DNA of 64,000 bases from Thunnus maccoyii (GCF_910596095.1 NC_056540.1:19864501-19928500); one strand, 5' to 3'. Shown: positions 49,301 through 61,521, counted from the first letter of the stretch. The notes: a model not told the origin generated them from the sequence alone. Translations and numbers: made by a program.

Positions 49301-49536
49301 TCAGTTAAATTTAGCTCCACCTGGAGCAGCTGCAATCCTACTTCCTCATTAAGACATCACCAGCGCCTTGAAGCGCCTCTCTACATCATAACTTACATTT
49401 GCTTTTGATACTTGAGTACATTTTAATGCCAATATTGTTATTTAAATGAGAATTTGAAGGGATCATGCTTCAGAACGAGTACTTTTACTTCTGATAATTG
49501 AAAACATTTCACGGCTAATACCGCAAACCTGACACC

Positions 49537-49640
49537 AATTCAATTCAATTCAAATCAATTTTATTTATATAGTGCCAAATCACAACAAAAGTCATCTCAG
49601 GGCACTTTTCACGTGGAGCAGGTCTAGACCATACTCTTTA
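49537..49640. repeat. 3'-tail fragment of fish non-LTR repeat
   Basis: 'caattttatttatatagtgc' followed by 'tctcagggcacttttcacg' and 'gagcaggtctagacca' is a widely dispersed teleost retroelement tail, truncated here. Confidence 0.65.
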
Positions 49641-52140
49641 AGTATTGTCTACAGTTTTGTATGTGGATCATTGTAATATTTTATGTCATACTAATGTTCT
49701 TTAGACACAATTTATTCATATTGTCACCGTTGAAGGCAATAGGCATAGCAATGACATATACTTTACTCACTGTATGTCAACACTACTTCAGCAATTCATG
49801 ACCAGGACAATCAATACTGTCCTGGCACAGACTGGTTCAAAACTGCACTGAACAATCACAGTAAGATTATCTAGGTTTGCCCACAGTACTTAAGCATGAA
49901 TTGACAAGGCGTAAATTGCAACACCCACTAAATCAAATAGATTTAAGTGTATGTGGTATGAAGATGCCGTTATGCTCTGAGAAGCACGTTTGTGTGTGTG
50001 TGTGGGTGGGTGTGGATGAGTAATGTGAATACATGAGGAGTTTTTTAGGGTGAGTAAAATGTGATGGAATGTTAACTTCCTTCAAACGCCCAAAGAATGC
50101 TAACTTTTGGAGGGAAAATGTGCAGGAAAATAGAAAACAACAACACACTTGTATGTGAACACATATTTCAACATGAAAATGAATTATTGTTTTAATTAAT
50201 CAGATTGGTCATGTGTGCTCAGCAGACCTTTCCTGGTCAAATAAAATATTAAAGAAACAGCTAGTGGATGAGTGGAAGTGCAAGCGCAGGCAAAAAGGTG
50301 TCCAACATGTTATGGCATGTCTCAATTAGAGACATACTGTAGCTGTGTCATCTTTACATTCCTGAAGCTTTAGTCATCTGACGCTCACCTTTACTCCATA
50401 TTTCCTTCATCTGATACCATCAACCATATGGAAAAAATATCCTGCATGTGTGTCCTCATTACTACAGGGTGTAATATTGTTGAAATCTGACACGTGAGAC
50501 TCAGCAGTCAAATGGGTCAATGAGCAACAGGTATAAGCCTTGTAGAGTGTCATGCTCCCAGCAGTTTCACTATTCTCATTCATAAATCATGAAGAGATGG
50601 AGGCCTACAGTACAATATCTCAGTTTCTGTATAGATGAAGATGTTTAATCTGCTCTATATATTTTTTCTTTACCCCTAAATAGAGTCTTTTTAGCTGACT
50701 AGTAACTGTCTTTGCAATTCACTGATAGACTCTTTCAAAAAATTGACAATCCTAACTCCCAGGAGGAGCATCAGCAGTAATATGAGACATTCAGCAGCTT
50801 AGAGAAATCAGCCCATGCCGGGAACTCTGTCCTTTGGGAGCGCAAGGTCAGCAGCTGTTGTGACAGACTAAGCTTACTGAATCTACACCATGCATTTTTT
50901 GAATCTTTACTAGGTGCTATATTGTGCCTGCAAGTAAAAAACAGCCGTTGAAACGGATGGTGAAATAATTCAGCAGCTTTGTGGCACTCGACTGACTCAT
51001 CTCCACAGGCATGCATGCACATTGATGTGGTTTGTAAAGGGAGAGTGACTGCCAACAACCTCCACACAATTAGGCACATGCAGCCAAGCTTTGCCCACAC
51101 TTCATCATCTATTTAATAATCATGCCTGTATGCAATCTTCAAATTGTTATCATATATAATAATATATCAACTATAACAATATAGAAGTAGCATTTTTTCC
51201 TCTATCTTCATGCTGTTTTTTCCCCTCATTACAAGAACAACTGTAGCGAGTCATCCACTGAATCCCCTAAATTAAATAATTCAGATAGTTATGTGATAAA
51301 AACAAGAGTTGCTTCCAGATTATGTTTTTACAAAAGTGGTGTACATTCATTACAAATATTGTCATCATTTCAAGAGGTTTATAACTTCTGAAAAGGATCT
51401 GAAAATGAAAACTAGAAATGTAAGTTGGTGTGTTTTGATGTTGTTTTGCCTGCTTTTTGTATATCTTGTTTCTTTCAATGTATAACATCAATCTGCCCAG
51501 AGACTGCAGATGAAAATCAGAGTGAAAAATATTTAAGTAAAAAATTAAGTTGGAAATAATAAAATTTAATAAATAAAACATATATTCATATTGTGTTAGT
51601 GATTAAAGATTAGTTTATTTCACAAAATGTATGTATAATGCTTTACAGTATCAATTTAAACCCAGTAATTTCATTGTGGGTCATTCACTTTTATCCACAG
51701 GCGAAATGACATATTGCTGAATATAAATGTTGTCAACACTCCATTAGCTATGGAAATGGAAAAACTGTGGGTCCATTTGCATCAAACAATATAGGAGTAG
51801 TCAACCTTTCTGTAATATAAAAAAGTTCCACTATAAACAATAATGAACATGGTCCTCTCAGCTTTTTTAAAACTAGTCTTATGTGACTTCTATCAGCTCA
51901 GCTCATTGAAATTGTAATGATCACACCCAATAACATCTTCCCTTCTAAAAATATAGTAAATACAATAATTTCAGTGAAGTACATTTTATATTTGCTACCT
52001 ACATTTTTACTTTAGCTTCAATAGAATGTCATTAAAATACCAGCAGAGAAGGATATTGTAGTATTATTTCCATCAGAAAACACAAATACAGCACTTGTAC
52101 AGTAAACTTGTGGTATCACACCATGAGGTGAAGCTGCTTC
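49641..52140. other. Intergenic, nothing seen
   Basis: AT-rich spacer between yif1a and fosl1. ORFs at 49933, 50771 and 51267 have no support. Confidence 0.5.
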
Positions 52141-52181
52141 TGTGCGAGGGATCCCGTGTTACTCTCAAGAGGAAATCCTCA

Positions 52182-52213
52182 CCATATATGGGCAATGACG
52201 TCATACCCACGTG
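52182..52213 (+). promoter_or_regulatory. fosl1: fosl1 promoter cluster: CArG, CRE, E-box
   Basis: Within 32 bases: CCATATATGG (52182-52191, exact CArG/SRE core), TGACGTCA (52196-52203, exact CRE/ATF palindrome) and CACGTG (52208-52213, E-box). They lie about 400 bases upstream of the start codon. A GC box (gggggcgtggc, about 52262) and a TATA-like string (acatatagta, about 52275) follow. This is the architecture of an immediate-early promoter answering SRF and CREB/ATF signals. Confidence 0.7.
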
Positions 52214-52597
52214 GTGAACTTCGTGAGAGATTCCAGACAGCACTATTTCCCGTAACTACTGGGGGGCGTGGCGAACATATAGTACCGCTTTAAGAGTTTA
52301 CAACCTCACAATCATTTCCAGACTTTGGCTTCTAGGTGTATGACTAAGGACGAGAGGTTGTGCTGAGAGTCGTTTTTAGACGTTTTCGGGCGATTTGAAA
52401 AAAAGCGAGGCGGCATTTCCTTCCTTGTTCCCCCTTCAAGACGTGCCCGTTTGGACTCTACCGATATACCGCAATAAGGTGGGCTTGCCCAGAGTTTGAA
52501 TTCACTAACGAGACTCATCTCGAAAGTAATTTCGCGAGACCTGAAGGCTATATAGCCCCATCTGTAAATCATTTTCTGTTTTATTTAAGCAGAAGGG

Positions 52598-55357
52598 ATG
52601 TATCGAAACTTTGGGAGCCACGGACGAGACAACCCAGCGTACACAGGAGGCGCGTCTGGGTCAAACTCTGTATCCCTGGGAAGCAGCAGCACCTCCACTA
52701 CACAACAGGAGCAGGTAGGTCCACCTTCATTTGACTAAGCTAAAGGCTATCCTAGTTAGGCGTAACTTTTACAGTTTAGCTTACATCACTGTAATAGAAC
52801 ATAATCTAAACTGTAAAAGTTAAAAAAAAGTTAGTCAGGCTATAATAAAGTAATAAACCTGTAATACTGCTGTTATATCATATGTAATTTCTGTGTATAG
52901 AATAAGAAATGTTTTATTTGTGGTTGATTGTAAGTATTAGCTGTTTTCTGAGTCATCTTGTCCCTCTAATGGAGGGAATCTAAATAATTAATAAAAATAT
53001 TAATTAAAAAGTATTCTACAAGTTGTTGTTATGCTATGTGTCTAATAGAAGAACAAAAACCACCTCAGATACACAATAATGATGCTTTTCACCATTAGGC
53101 ATGTTTTACTTTAATTACTTTGAATTTAGACCTGTGAAACCATGTGTTTTGTTATTGATCAAGTGTTGGATTTAGACCCTCCATCTCCACAACTTTATTT
53201 TCTTTTTAATCTGTTTTTATAGAAATTCACCATGGCTGGCAGTCAATTTGTACCAAGCCTCAATGCCATCACAACCAACCAAGACCTCCAGTGGCTGGTC
53301 CAGCCCTCCCTCATGCATCCACCAGGTCCCTCACAATCTCCAGTACCTCCTTACCCTTCCCTCTCAGGGTTACGGCCGCTGGGTCCACCACCTTCCCAGT
53401 CCCACTTTCTCAGACCAGGAGTCATAAGAGCAGCTGCAAACACTACGACTTCAACAAGGCGCAGGGCCGATGATCATGTAAGAAATCCTAAAATATCAAA
53501 GTTTGAAATCTTCTGAAAGTATATACTGATAAAAAAAAAACATCTTTTGAAGAAACACTGATGATTGTGGGTTTGTTTGGAAAGTGAGAGTTGTCAACCT
53601 GAGAGAAAATGACAGGAGTCCTCTTGTGATTGATATGTTTCCTCGTGGGAATCCAGATTGTGGGGTGTGGAAAGTGGCTCAATCACGCCTGTGTAACAAG
53701 GGTGTAATATCCTGTAATACTCTGTGACACAATTTCCTTTAGACTCGCAATCAAGTTAACTCTCTTCAGAAACAGGAAGATTACTTACTAATGTTCCATA
53801 ATACATTATGTAAATAATTTTTCCATTCTTAGATAATTTAGAGGAAATCTTTAGTCTGTTGTGCACACTGTTTATGTTCTTTGATGTGTTTACTTTGAGT
53901 CGATGTTGACTCAGTGAAATGATCACCTGTGACACATTGTTTGCAAAGATCTGCTTTTTGTTAGCAGAGCAATGTTACATGTCAAACAAGATAGAAATTA
54001 TAATGACTCAATTCATTACAACTTTAACCTTTTTAAGATCATCATCATTTTCCTCACTACCACAATACAATTATTTTTTGTGTGTGTTTCATCGGGCACG
54101 CGTTGGCATGTATCCCACGTCATAGTCTTGTTCTTGGAGTTGCAATTTCATGGTACAGGAAGTGGATGTCATGTGACTCACAGGGGCAAGTCATGTTCTA
54201 TGACTCACACCTGACTCACCGTTGGGGTCTGAGGGGTGACTCATCAACCTGTAAGGGCGGGAAACATTGGACCAACAGTAATTATTCAGTAGGGCACTGG
54301 GTGTAGTCAGAGTTAGGGTGTTACAAAGGCACAAAAGCTCAGACGTTTCCAAGTAATTCAGCCGCCATGACTGTGATGACTAAGAGCAGACACATGGTGG
54401 TAGTATTTCTCCTGTGTCATGTTGCCAATGGCGGACTCCCAACACGTCTCCCTGTACATTTGATGTATTTACATTTGTTGTTTGCCCAAAGCAAGATGGT
54501 TACACAATCCAGCTTTAGACTTTGACGCTTGCATTTCATTTTGTTCAAATAACCTTATTCTCTTCTTCTCCTCTTTCTCATCAGTTATCTCATGAAGAGG
54601 TGGAGAGACGGAGAGTAAGAAGAGAGCGGAATAAACTGGCGGCAGCAAAATGTCGCAATCGTCGTCGGGAGCTGACCGAGTCACTTCAACAAGTGAGTGT
54701 ACATTATAAAAAACTGCAAAACATTGATGTTTGAAATATAAGATCTCAATCTGGGCATGAGGGAATTCTTACATTATGTCTGTTTGTATGTCCGTGTAGG
54801 AAACTGACCAACTGGAGGATGAAAAGTCCAATTTGCAGAAGGAAATAGCTGAATTACAAAAAGAGAAAGAGAAGCTCGAGCTGGTACTGGAAGCTCATCG
54901 TCCCATTTGTAAAAGAGAGGACTCTGATTCAGATTCTGACCCAAACCCAGGACTTTCCACTTTAGGAGGCATCAAAATGGAGCCTGAAGACTCCAGCAGA
55001 CCAGGACCCTCAAGAAAAGTGCCAACAAAGATGGAGAAGCCCAAACCGAAGATCACCATCCCTACCAAGCCTGTGACATCGTCTGCTTCCGCTATTACCT
55101 TTGAAGCAGAGTCGCTCCACACCCCGGTCCTCATATCCACTCCCTCTCTCACTCCCTTCATGGCCAGTATGATTTTCACCTATCCTTCTGCCTCTTCAGA
55201 AGCTGGCACCTCCAACACATCCCACGTTACATCACATCAGGGAAATGTCCACAATTCTCAAGCCCCACAACCTTGTGGGGTGGCTCATCGCCGCAGCAGC
55301 AGCAGCGGTGACCAATCAGATCACTCCCTGCACTCCCCGACCATCCTCACACTGTGA
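52598..55357 (+). CDS. fosl1: Fos-like antigen 1 (FRA-1), bZIP AP-1 subunit
   Basis: Four exons: 52598-52714, 53223-53477, 54585-54692 and 54800-55357; all GT-AG, phase 0; 345 residues (human FOSL1 271). FRA-1 pairs with JUN proteins on AP-1 sites. Seen: N-terminal [29 protein letters not shown], the Fos-family homology; basic region [23 protein letters not shown] (125-150) at the exon 3 start; a leucine zipper crossing the exon 3/4 junction (to about 180) with the acidic [12 protein letters not shown] face typical of Fos; LEAHRPIC; a sumoylation-like IKMEPE near 209; and a C terminus ([16 protein letters not shown]) like the FOSL1/FOSL2 end. The adjacent CCDC85B orthologue favours FOSL1 over FOSL2. 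The exon layout is that of FOS genes. Confidence 0.95.
54174..54243. promoter_or_regulatory. fosl1: Cluster of four consensus AP-1 sites in fosl1 intron 2
   Basis: TGACTCA occurs at 54174-54180, 54201-54207, 54212-54218 and 54237-54243, and once more at 53907-53913 in the same intron. Mammalian FOSL1 is autoregulated by AP-1 sites in its first intron; this looks like the fish counterpart, one intron further on. Confidence 0.7.
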
Positions 55358-56102
55358 CTGATGGCCCTGTCATCCTGAAAACACTAAAGTTCAGTCCTGA
55401 CACAGTCTAAGTCATAGTGTGTTTGTGTGTGTGTTACAAAAACGATCTCTGGGAAACATGACAGAGATGAAAACGATGATTGTGATAACCATTTCAATGT
55501 GAGCTGTGTGAATCTGCTTCATTTCATCTTTTTAGAAAGTAAATTCTACACTTAGATAAAATGCAAATTTGCGGCATTATCAGGATATGATTATTACACT
55601 CTTTATAGATTTTGAATATTTTAAATATATAGTCTTTATATTTCAGATTTTAAAAGCTGTAAGGTGGCATAAGGAGTATGTTTGAAACATTGCATGCAGA
55701 ATATATTATATAAATTATAAAAGCTATCTGGGAATGAATATGATAACTCTAATAATATATTAATAGAAATAAGTCTATATGATATTGTATTTAGTGACAT
55801 GTTACACTGTTTTGTGTTATATAACACTTTATAAATGTCCTCACCAAGGAAAATAGAGTACTTACAAATAAAAGGTCCTTATTTTTTCTATGCGTATTTT
55901 AAGAATTTCTGATATTGTCTATGCAAACAATTGACCACTAAGGCTGGACCATAGGAGTTAATATAGATCATACTGTCACATATTTATTTTTTAAGAGTGT
56001 AATATATTTTTGATAATGTTCTTAGTTCCTCTGACAAATGAATTGTTTTGGTGGGCAGTGCCTTACTTTTGTCTTCAGTCAAAATTGTACTGTTTGAGAG
56101 AC

Positions 56103-56108
56103 AATAAA
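56103..56108 (+). terminator. fosl1: fosl1 polyadenylation signal
   Basis: AATAAA about 750 bases after the stop, followed by a TG-rich stretch (tgtgacaactgtgattgtg). An earlier AATAAA lies near 55867, so two ends are possible. Confidence 0.6.
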
Positions 56109-56333
56109 GAACAAAGATTCATTACTGTGTGACAACTGTGATTGTGTAATATTATTGGTAAAAAAATCCCAAAACAAATAGCACGAGGAAATGCATCTTT
56201 GTAACAACAGATTCATCTGATTCAGTTTAGAATTAATCATGTTAAGTGTGCAATTTTGCAAATTGAACACTGAGACACCAGCTGACACAAACTGGAATAT
56301 ATACACACACAATACTGTAGAACTGAAACAAGA

Positions 56334-56604
56334 TGTCAATTAATTAATTAATTGATATACAGAAGACAAATCTACTTGATCGGTCATTCAATTAATCATT
56401 TCAGGTATTTAATCAAGCTTCTCCAACATGAGAATCTGCTGCTTTTCTGTGTTTTATATTGTTGCAAACTGAAAAGCTTTTGGTTTGGGTTTGTTTTTTC
56501 ACTATTTTCTTGACATTTTATAGAGTGGACGATTAATCTATTAATGGAGAAAATAATCTGCAGAATAATCGATCATGAAAATAATTGTTAGTTGCAGCTT
56601 AAAT
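56334..56604. repeat. hAT-like 'GAGCTGCAAC' family repeat
   Basis: Starts with TTAA-rich sequence near 'tgtcaattaattaattaatt' and ends 'gttagttgcagctta'. Contains 'ttgacattttatagagtgga' and 'aatctgcagaataatcgat'. Diverged full-length-like copy. Confidence 0.65.
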
Positions 56605-58420
56605 ACTGAGAGTCAGTAAAAGGGTTTTGATGGCTGCAACATAAACTCTAATGACCGCTCTATGCCCCTCAACTGTGAACACTGTGTCCTCTGTTACTCC
56701 ATTTCCCAAAAATGAAGCGAATCTCTTGCTAATACATACATGGCTCAGAGGGCATTGGATTGCTCTGCTAAAACGGGGTTAGAGAGAGAGACAGAGACAG
56801 AAAGAGAGTCTGATTGAGAGCTTGGGAGCTAAAAAAAAAGAAATCTGTGTGTATGCTACTGTCAAAGGATGTCTGTCCATCACTAAGTGGGTAAAAGCAT
56901 TACCCTCTCCAGCTCTCCAGACTGTGCAAATAGGGATCCAAAAATAAAACTGATGAACATCCATAAAGTCAGCCCTGTATGACATGAGCGACGCATCAAT
57001 CAAGTGTGGTTGATTCGGACACGAAGGTCACAACAACAAGCACAGAAATCAATCCTTCATTCTGTGTCGTGTAAATATAAATGCTTGTTTCTGTACAGTC
57101 AGACTCACAAAGAAAGGTCAAAACACCACAGAGTGTCATACCCACTGTATTTAAAGCTCTTCAATGCACTACGAGCATAGCCCACCAATAAACAGCTAAA
57201 GACAAAATAAATCTTTTCTAATCCATGTGCATTATCTATGATTTAAACTGAAATCGGTTAGTAATGCTAGTTAATACAGATAAATCAAGATAAAGAAGGG
57301 TCAAAGTTAAAAGTATCCCTAATGTTACAGGGTAGATACAAAGCATGAGTTACAGAAGAGAGAGCTGATCTTTGCCAACTTAAACAAACTCTGTGATATG
57401 CTAATTGAACATCAACAACAACAATGTCATAAAAAACGTAACACAAGTGAATTTAAACAGCTCGGCTTTCTGGCCCATGTGAATAGAAATCATTCAAACT
57501 TGTAGATCTTCCAGTTTGTTACAAAGAGTTTCCAGTTGGATTTTTAAAAAAGTGTGTGTGACACAACGTAGGCATGTTCAGTTCAGCTCTGAGTGAGGTC
57601 CAAGGACATCTATCCTGTCTGATCCAAAACCTTATCAAAGTGTGCTGGCTCTGCCCAGGTTCTAGCACATGTACATTATGCACATTAAGCAGCCCCCACC
57701 CACAGTAAACCTGAAGGGCCTTCACATCAGACTGGTTAACAGGCCTGTACAAATTTTGTGACAATCATCATGCACATATGGCACTCCAATCCTGTCCTGA
57801 GGAAGAGAGAGTGCATAAAATATTACACATTATTGGGCATCTAGCAAAAAGCAAATATCAAATAGTTTCATATTTTCTTTTATCACAACTATTTCAGTGC
57901 TATTGGAATTCAGTGGACTAAATATGGCTCAAAACTGGATTGAAATGAATCTTTAGATCTTGTGATTTAAAGATCCATGGTAACGCTGTCCAGTGCAATA
58001 GAAAAAAGGCTTCTTTCTACCAGTGTCGGCTAGTCCAGTGCATGAGATAAATTTATGTGACCCACTTTTTTGGTCCCATTTTTTTTCTTTTTTTCAACAA
58101 CAGACCACTGAAAAAGGAGAATCCCACCCTCCCCCCCAAAAACAGAAGACTCATTAGAAAAACACTGTAAAATTCTGATACATTATCATGTGGCAAACAT
58201 CTATTAAATGTCTCTGTAAGTCCTGAAAATGTCTGTAGTGGTAGAATCTTTGTCAAGTCAAATCCTAATGGCACACAAATCTTGCAGCATTCAAAAGGCT
58301 CTAATGCTTTTGCACCAATTTGATTTTTTACTGTCTGACAAAGCTCCTCATTCTGCCAATCACTTCACCCCCTAGTCTACAGCTTCCATATTCAGGTCGG
58401 AGAAGCCCTCACAATCTTCA
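56605..58420. other. fosl1-ccdc85b spacer, no gene seen
   Basis: Likely includes the ccdc85b 3'-UTR at its right end, but I found no clear minus-strand polyadenylation signal to set its limit. Confidence 0.4.
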
Positions 58421-59023
58421 TCAGTCATCAGGTGAGCACACTAGGTGAAGCTGGTCAGGACTTCCCACGCTGCCTGTGCTCGAGCTCCCGTCCCCGAGGT
58501 CCCGGGCCACCATGCAGGGCAGGTTTAGCTCGGTTGACCCTCCGGGACTGGAGTCACTCCTACTGACGCACTCCTCCTCCAGGACCAGGCACAGCTCCTT
58601 GAGGTCCAAATTCTCCTTCACCAGCCCGTCCTGCATGCGCTCCAGGTCGGCGAGCTTTTTCAAGTACCCGCCCAGGTCCTCCCGCATCACTTTGGCTGCG
58701 TGGTGCCCGAACAGCTGCCATTCCCTGGCCAGCTTCTTCACTTTGAGCCGGTCGTCGTCCAGGAAGCAGCACAAGTCTCGCAGCTCCACGTTTTCCTCCT
58801 GCAGGCGCTGATTGATGACTTTCAGTTCCCTGATTTCAAGGAGGTGTCCCTGCAGCTGTTTATTTACCTCTTTTATCAGCCGTCCGCGCTGGATGAGAGC
58901 TGACATTTTCTCCGACTCCTCTTTACGCAGCCGGCTCACCAGCTCCTCTTTGGAGCACGCCAGCAAATCCTCGTCAGACATCTTTGACAGTTCCCTGTTT
59001 AACATCTCAGCTTCGCTACCCAT
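58421..59023 (-). CDS. ccdc85b: Coiled-coil domain protein 85B (DIPA)
   Basis: Intact single-exon ORF of 200 residues (human CCDC85B 202, also single coding exon). CCDC85B is a small coiled-coil protein reported as a transcriptional co-repressor and as a partner of catenin-type junction proteins. Seen: DEDLLACSKEELVSRLRKEE at the N terminus; two heptad-rich helices, about residues 30-95 (RLIKEVNKQLQGHLLEIRE, ELRDLCCFLDDDR) and 105-150 (REDLGGYLKKLADLE, LDLKELCLVLEEE); and the diagnostic end RDLGDGSSSTGSVGSPDQ...CSPDD. The middle and tail match the human protein closely. Gene order FIBP-CCDC85B-FOSL1 is conserved with human. The coding DNA is GC-rich. Sequence just before the ATG (tgttttaatag|aaa) resembles an acceptor, so a non-coding upstream exon is possible. 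Confidence 0.96.
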   Translation of the reverse strand: MGSEAEMLNRELSKMSDEDLLACSKEELVSRLRKEESEKMSALIQRGRLIKEVNKQLQGHLLEIRELKVINQRLQEENVELRDLCCFLDDDRLKVKKLAREWQLFGHHAAKVMREDLGGYLKKLADLERMQDGLVKENLDLKELCLVLEEECVSRSDSSPGGSTELNLPCMVARDLGDGSSSTGSVGSPDQLHLVCSPDD

Positions 59024-59900
59024 TTTCTATTAAAACAAACAAACAAACAAACCTACACCTAAGAGGGGTACCTGAGAATCTATTAAAAGCGCTGAAATGT
59101 GTCAGTGCTCACATCCTCATCTTCATCCAGTGTGTTCCAGATGTCATGTATGGAGTCATTATAGGCTACCACCGGAGGCCAGATCAAGGCAGACACATGT
59201 GATATCTTTATTTAGAATACTTTCTCCTCTTGTGGGCGCAGTGCTGAACCCAGTGTCTGATCTCCGTGGATAATGCCTTAATGAGGTCGTGTATGAAAAC
59301 GCACCACGCAAACCTCCATTAATGTCAATCTGTCATCCTCTCAACAGCAGGCTGTGTTCTCCAAAGGCCTCCAGGAATACAACTGTCCTTATTTTACCTC
59401 CTCTCGCAGTATTTTTGAAGGCAACTGAAGCACCGTGGGGTTTCTCTCTCTCTCTCACTCTCTTTGCTGTATGTACGTATAAAGGCCCGGTCGATCCACG
59501 GAGGCTTAATCCAGCAGCCTCGAATGCACACCCTGCAGATGTTGTGGCTTTTACGTCGCTGACATCGTCTCATCAGGCTCTGCTCCGCTCGCCTCGGCTG
59601 AATGAACTCAGTTCCCCGGTGGCTAGAGGATGAGTCCGTACGGTGCAGCAGCTTTTTCCTTTCCTCTTATTTACAAACGATTAATTGATTAGATAAAAAA
59701 TGAACCACAATCCAATCTCGCCCTTTATCCGCTCAAATTGAGTGCATCATTTCTGCTCATCCTCTAGAGCTGTACTGTTACCACAACAATGTCCGCCTCC
59801 TCCGCCACTTTCACGGCTGTGACTCCGTTCAGCGGGGAGCTGCGCGTCAAGCTTGACGCACTACCGGCAGTGAAGCGCCACTATCTTTCAAAGAAAAGCA
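59024..59900 (-). promoter_or_regulatory. ccdc85b: ccdc85b upstream region, GC-rich
   Basis: The stretch 59450-59880 is GC- and CpG-richer than its surroundings and lies upstream of ccdc85b on its strand. It probably holds the promoter and a possible non-coding exon. Plus-strand ORFs here (59289, 59789) lack known motifs. Confidence 0.35.
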
Positions 59901-60060
59901 CCAACATGTACAATTTTAATGAAAGGAGAGGCAGTGTTGCGAAAAAATATGTCAATTTAACTAAATTATATATGTGCAAATTATTCTTAATGTTTCCTTT
60001 CTTTCGTTTTGCGTTACTCTCTGATGTCTGGACGCAATCATGCTTTTATTTTGAATGATC

Positions 60061-60330
60061 TCACAGGATCTTGTAGTACTTTTTATGATGGCTGCCCTGC
60101 TGCTTTGACACGTCGGTCAGATTGTAATCACACATATTTGTGGTTTCCTCAGTGGTTTCTAGTGACTCTTCGACATAGCCGGTTTTATAGCATGGTCGTT
60201 TCACAAATATGACGAATAATAATAATAATAATAATACAAGAAACAATAAAATGAGCTGCTCTGAGATCCAGCTGAGCTCCGCTACAAATGAGAAAAACAC
60301 CAAGATGTGTGAGGATGAGCTGCTCTTCAT
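60061..60330 (-). CDS. Candidate small single-pass membrane protein
   Basis: Intact 89-codon ORF starting gcgcaATGa at 60330 and ending TGA at 60061-60063. On the same strand AATAAA follows about 12 bases after the stop (plus-strand TTTATT, about 60046-60051), so a very short, unspliced transcript would be complete. The peptide has a short N terminus, one strongly hydrophobic segment (about residues 26-44, LILLFLVLLLLLLFVIFV), a basic stop-transfer KRP, and a polar tail rich in Thr/Glu ending HHKKYYKIL. A predicted topology is N-out with a cytosolic tail. The leucines of the segment come from an (ATT)n microsatellite. I recognise no family. It could be a chance ORF; the frame and polyadenylation signal are the only support. 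Confidence 0.35.
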   Translation of the reverse strand: MKSSSSSHILVFFSFVAELSWISEQLILLFLVLLLLLLFVIFVKRPCYKTGYVEESLETTEETTNMCDYNLTDVSKQQGSHHKKYYKIL

Positions 60331-60359
60331 TGCGCTCTCTCAGTGAGGAACTTGTGCGC

Positions 60360-61521
60360 CCCCATTTGGATTCAAAAACAGATATATTTTTCTTTTTTTA
60401 CATGTATCATGCAATGAAATCAAAACACCAGAGATGAACAGTATCTATAAAGGAAATGAGCAGGAAAGGCCTGTGGGAAGCCACTTCCTCTGGGTTTTTC
60501 TGTGTTTGGAAAGACATCATCCTCAAAAACAAATGACATAAGACATTAAAGTTCCCAATCAAAACCTTTGCATGATGAGAGATACATTAACAGGCCCTAC
60601 ATGCCTTTGGAGTTCAGTTTAGGTAGAAATGCACAGTATAGCCTATCATAGTTGTATCATGAGTGACTCCTGGTTGTAGTCTACTCGTTTCTTTTCAGCA
60701 CTGGCGGAAAGTGTGACTGCAGGCTTTTTTCCATGGGTTTAATGCTGAGGCATTCAGCCACATCCTTCCGCCCTGTGTCCCACCTCCATTGTTTCACTGA
60801 GGCCATAACAATGTAGGGTGTTAACCGTGCAAGAGGGAGCTGGGGACGGAATCAGGGTGTCATGTGAGGTTAGAAATGAGAGTGTCGATGTGCATCGAGA
60901 AGAAAAGACATGTTGACTGAGTCGTTTTTCCCCCCCATGTTGTGAATTTGAAGGACACATGCAGAAACACAGAAAGGGAGGGAGAGGAGAGGGATTTACA
61001 GGGATTTATTTAGATTAATCGCCGGAGGAAAAGAGGGCAGATTGTGTACACGCAGCAAGCAAAGCTCATACAGGGCCCGGCGCTCACAGCCTACAGAGGC
61101 CTATCTCTGATCCGACACATTTGAAAATAACTATAAGAGCACAAATGAAAGGGCAGAGATCAACAATAGGCTGTATTGCCTGTAATGCGAGTCTCTTTAT
61201 AATCGTTCATTTTCGTTTTGAGTCTATACTGTAAAGGGATAGCCCCCAGTTTTGAGTCTATTGGGTTTATTAACCACTAATTGCATTATGAAGTCAAATC
61301 ACTGTCACTCAAGAGGTAGGATTGGTTTAAAAAATGGGGGTACACAATGAATGCAAAATAAATAGATTCAATAAAAATAAATAAATAAATAAGTAATAGA
61401 AAGATAGTTCGACCAGAACCTGTCAGTTCTATTCTATTGTGCATTTATCGCTTGTATCACGCTGCCAAATAAAATTATGATAATATGTCATCATGCTTTC
61501 CCTAATAATGACTGTATAAAT
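60360..61521. other. Intergenic, nothing seen
   Basis: No gene or clear repeat; a short AAAT-rich run occurs near 61375-61400. Confidence 0.45.

Noticed and set aside
58476-59033. Plus-strand ORFs of 67-111 codons
   Set aside because: Antisense to ccdc85b; Ser/Arg-rich shadows of its GC-rich codons.
59789-60058. 89-codon plus-strand ORF
   Set aside because: Its first third is GC-rich promoter-like DNA and the rest AT-rich; no motif, and composition shifts mid-frame.
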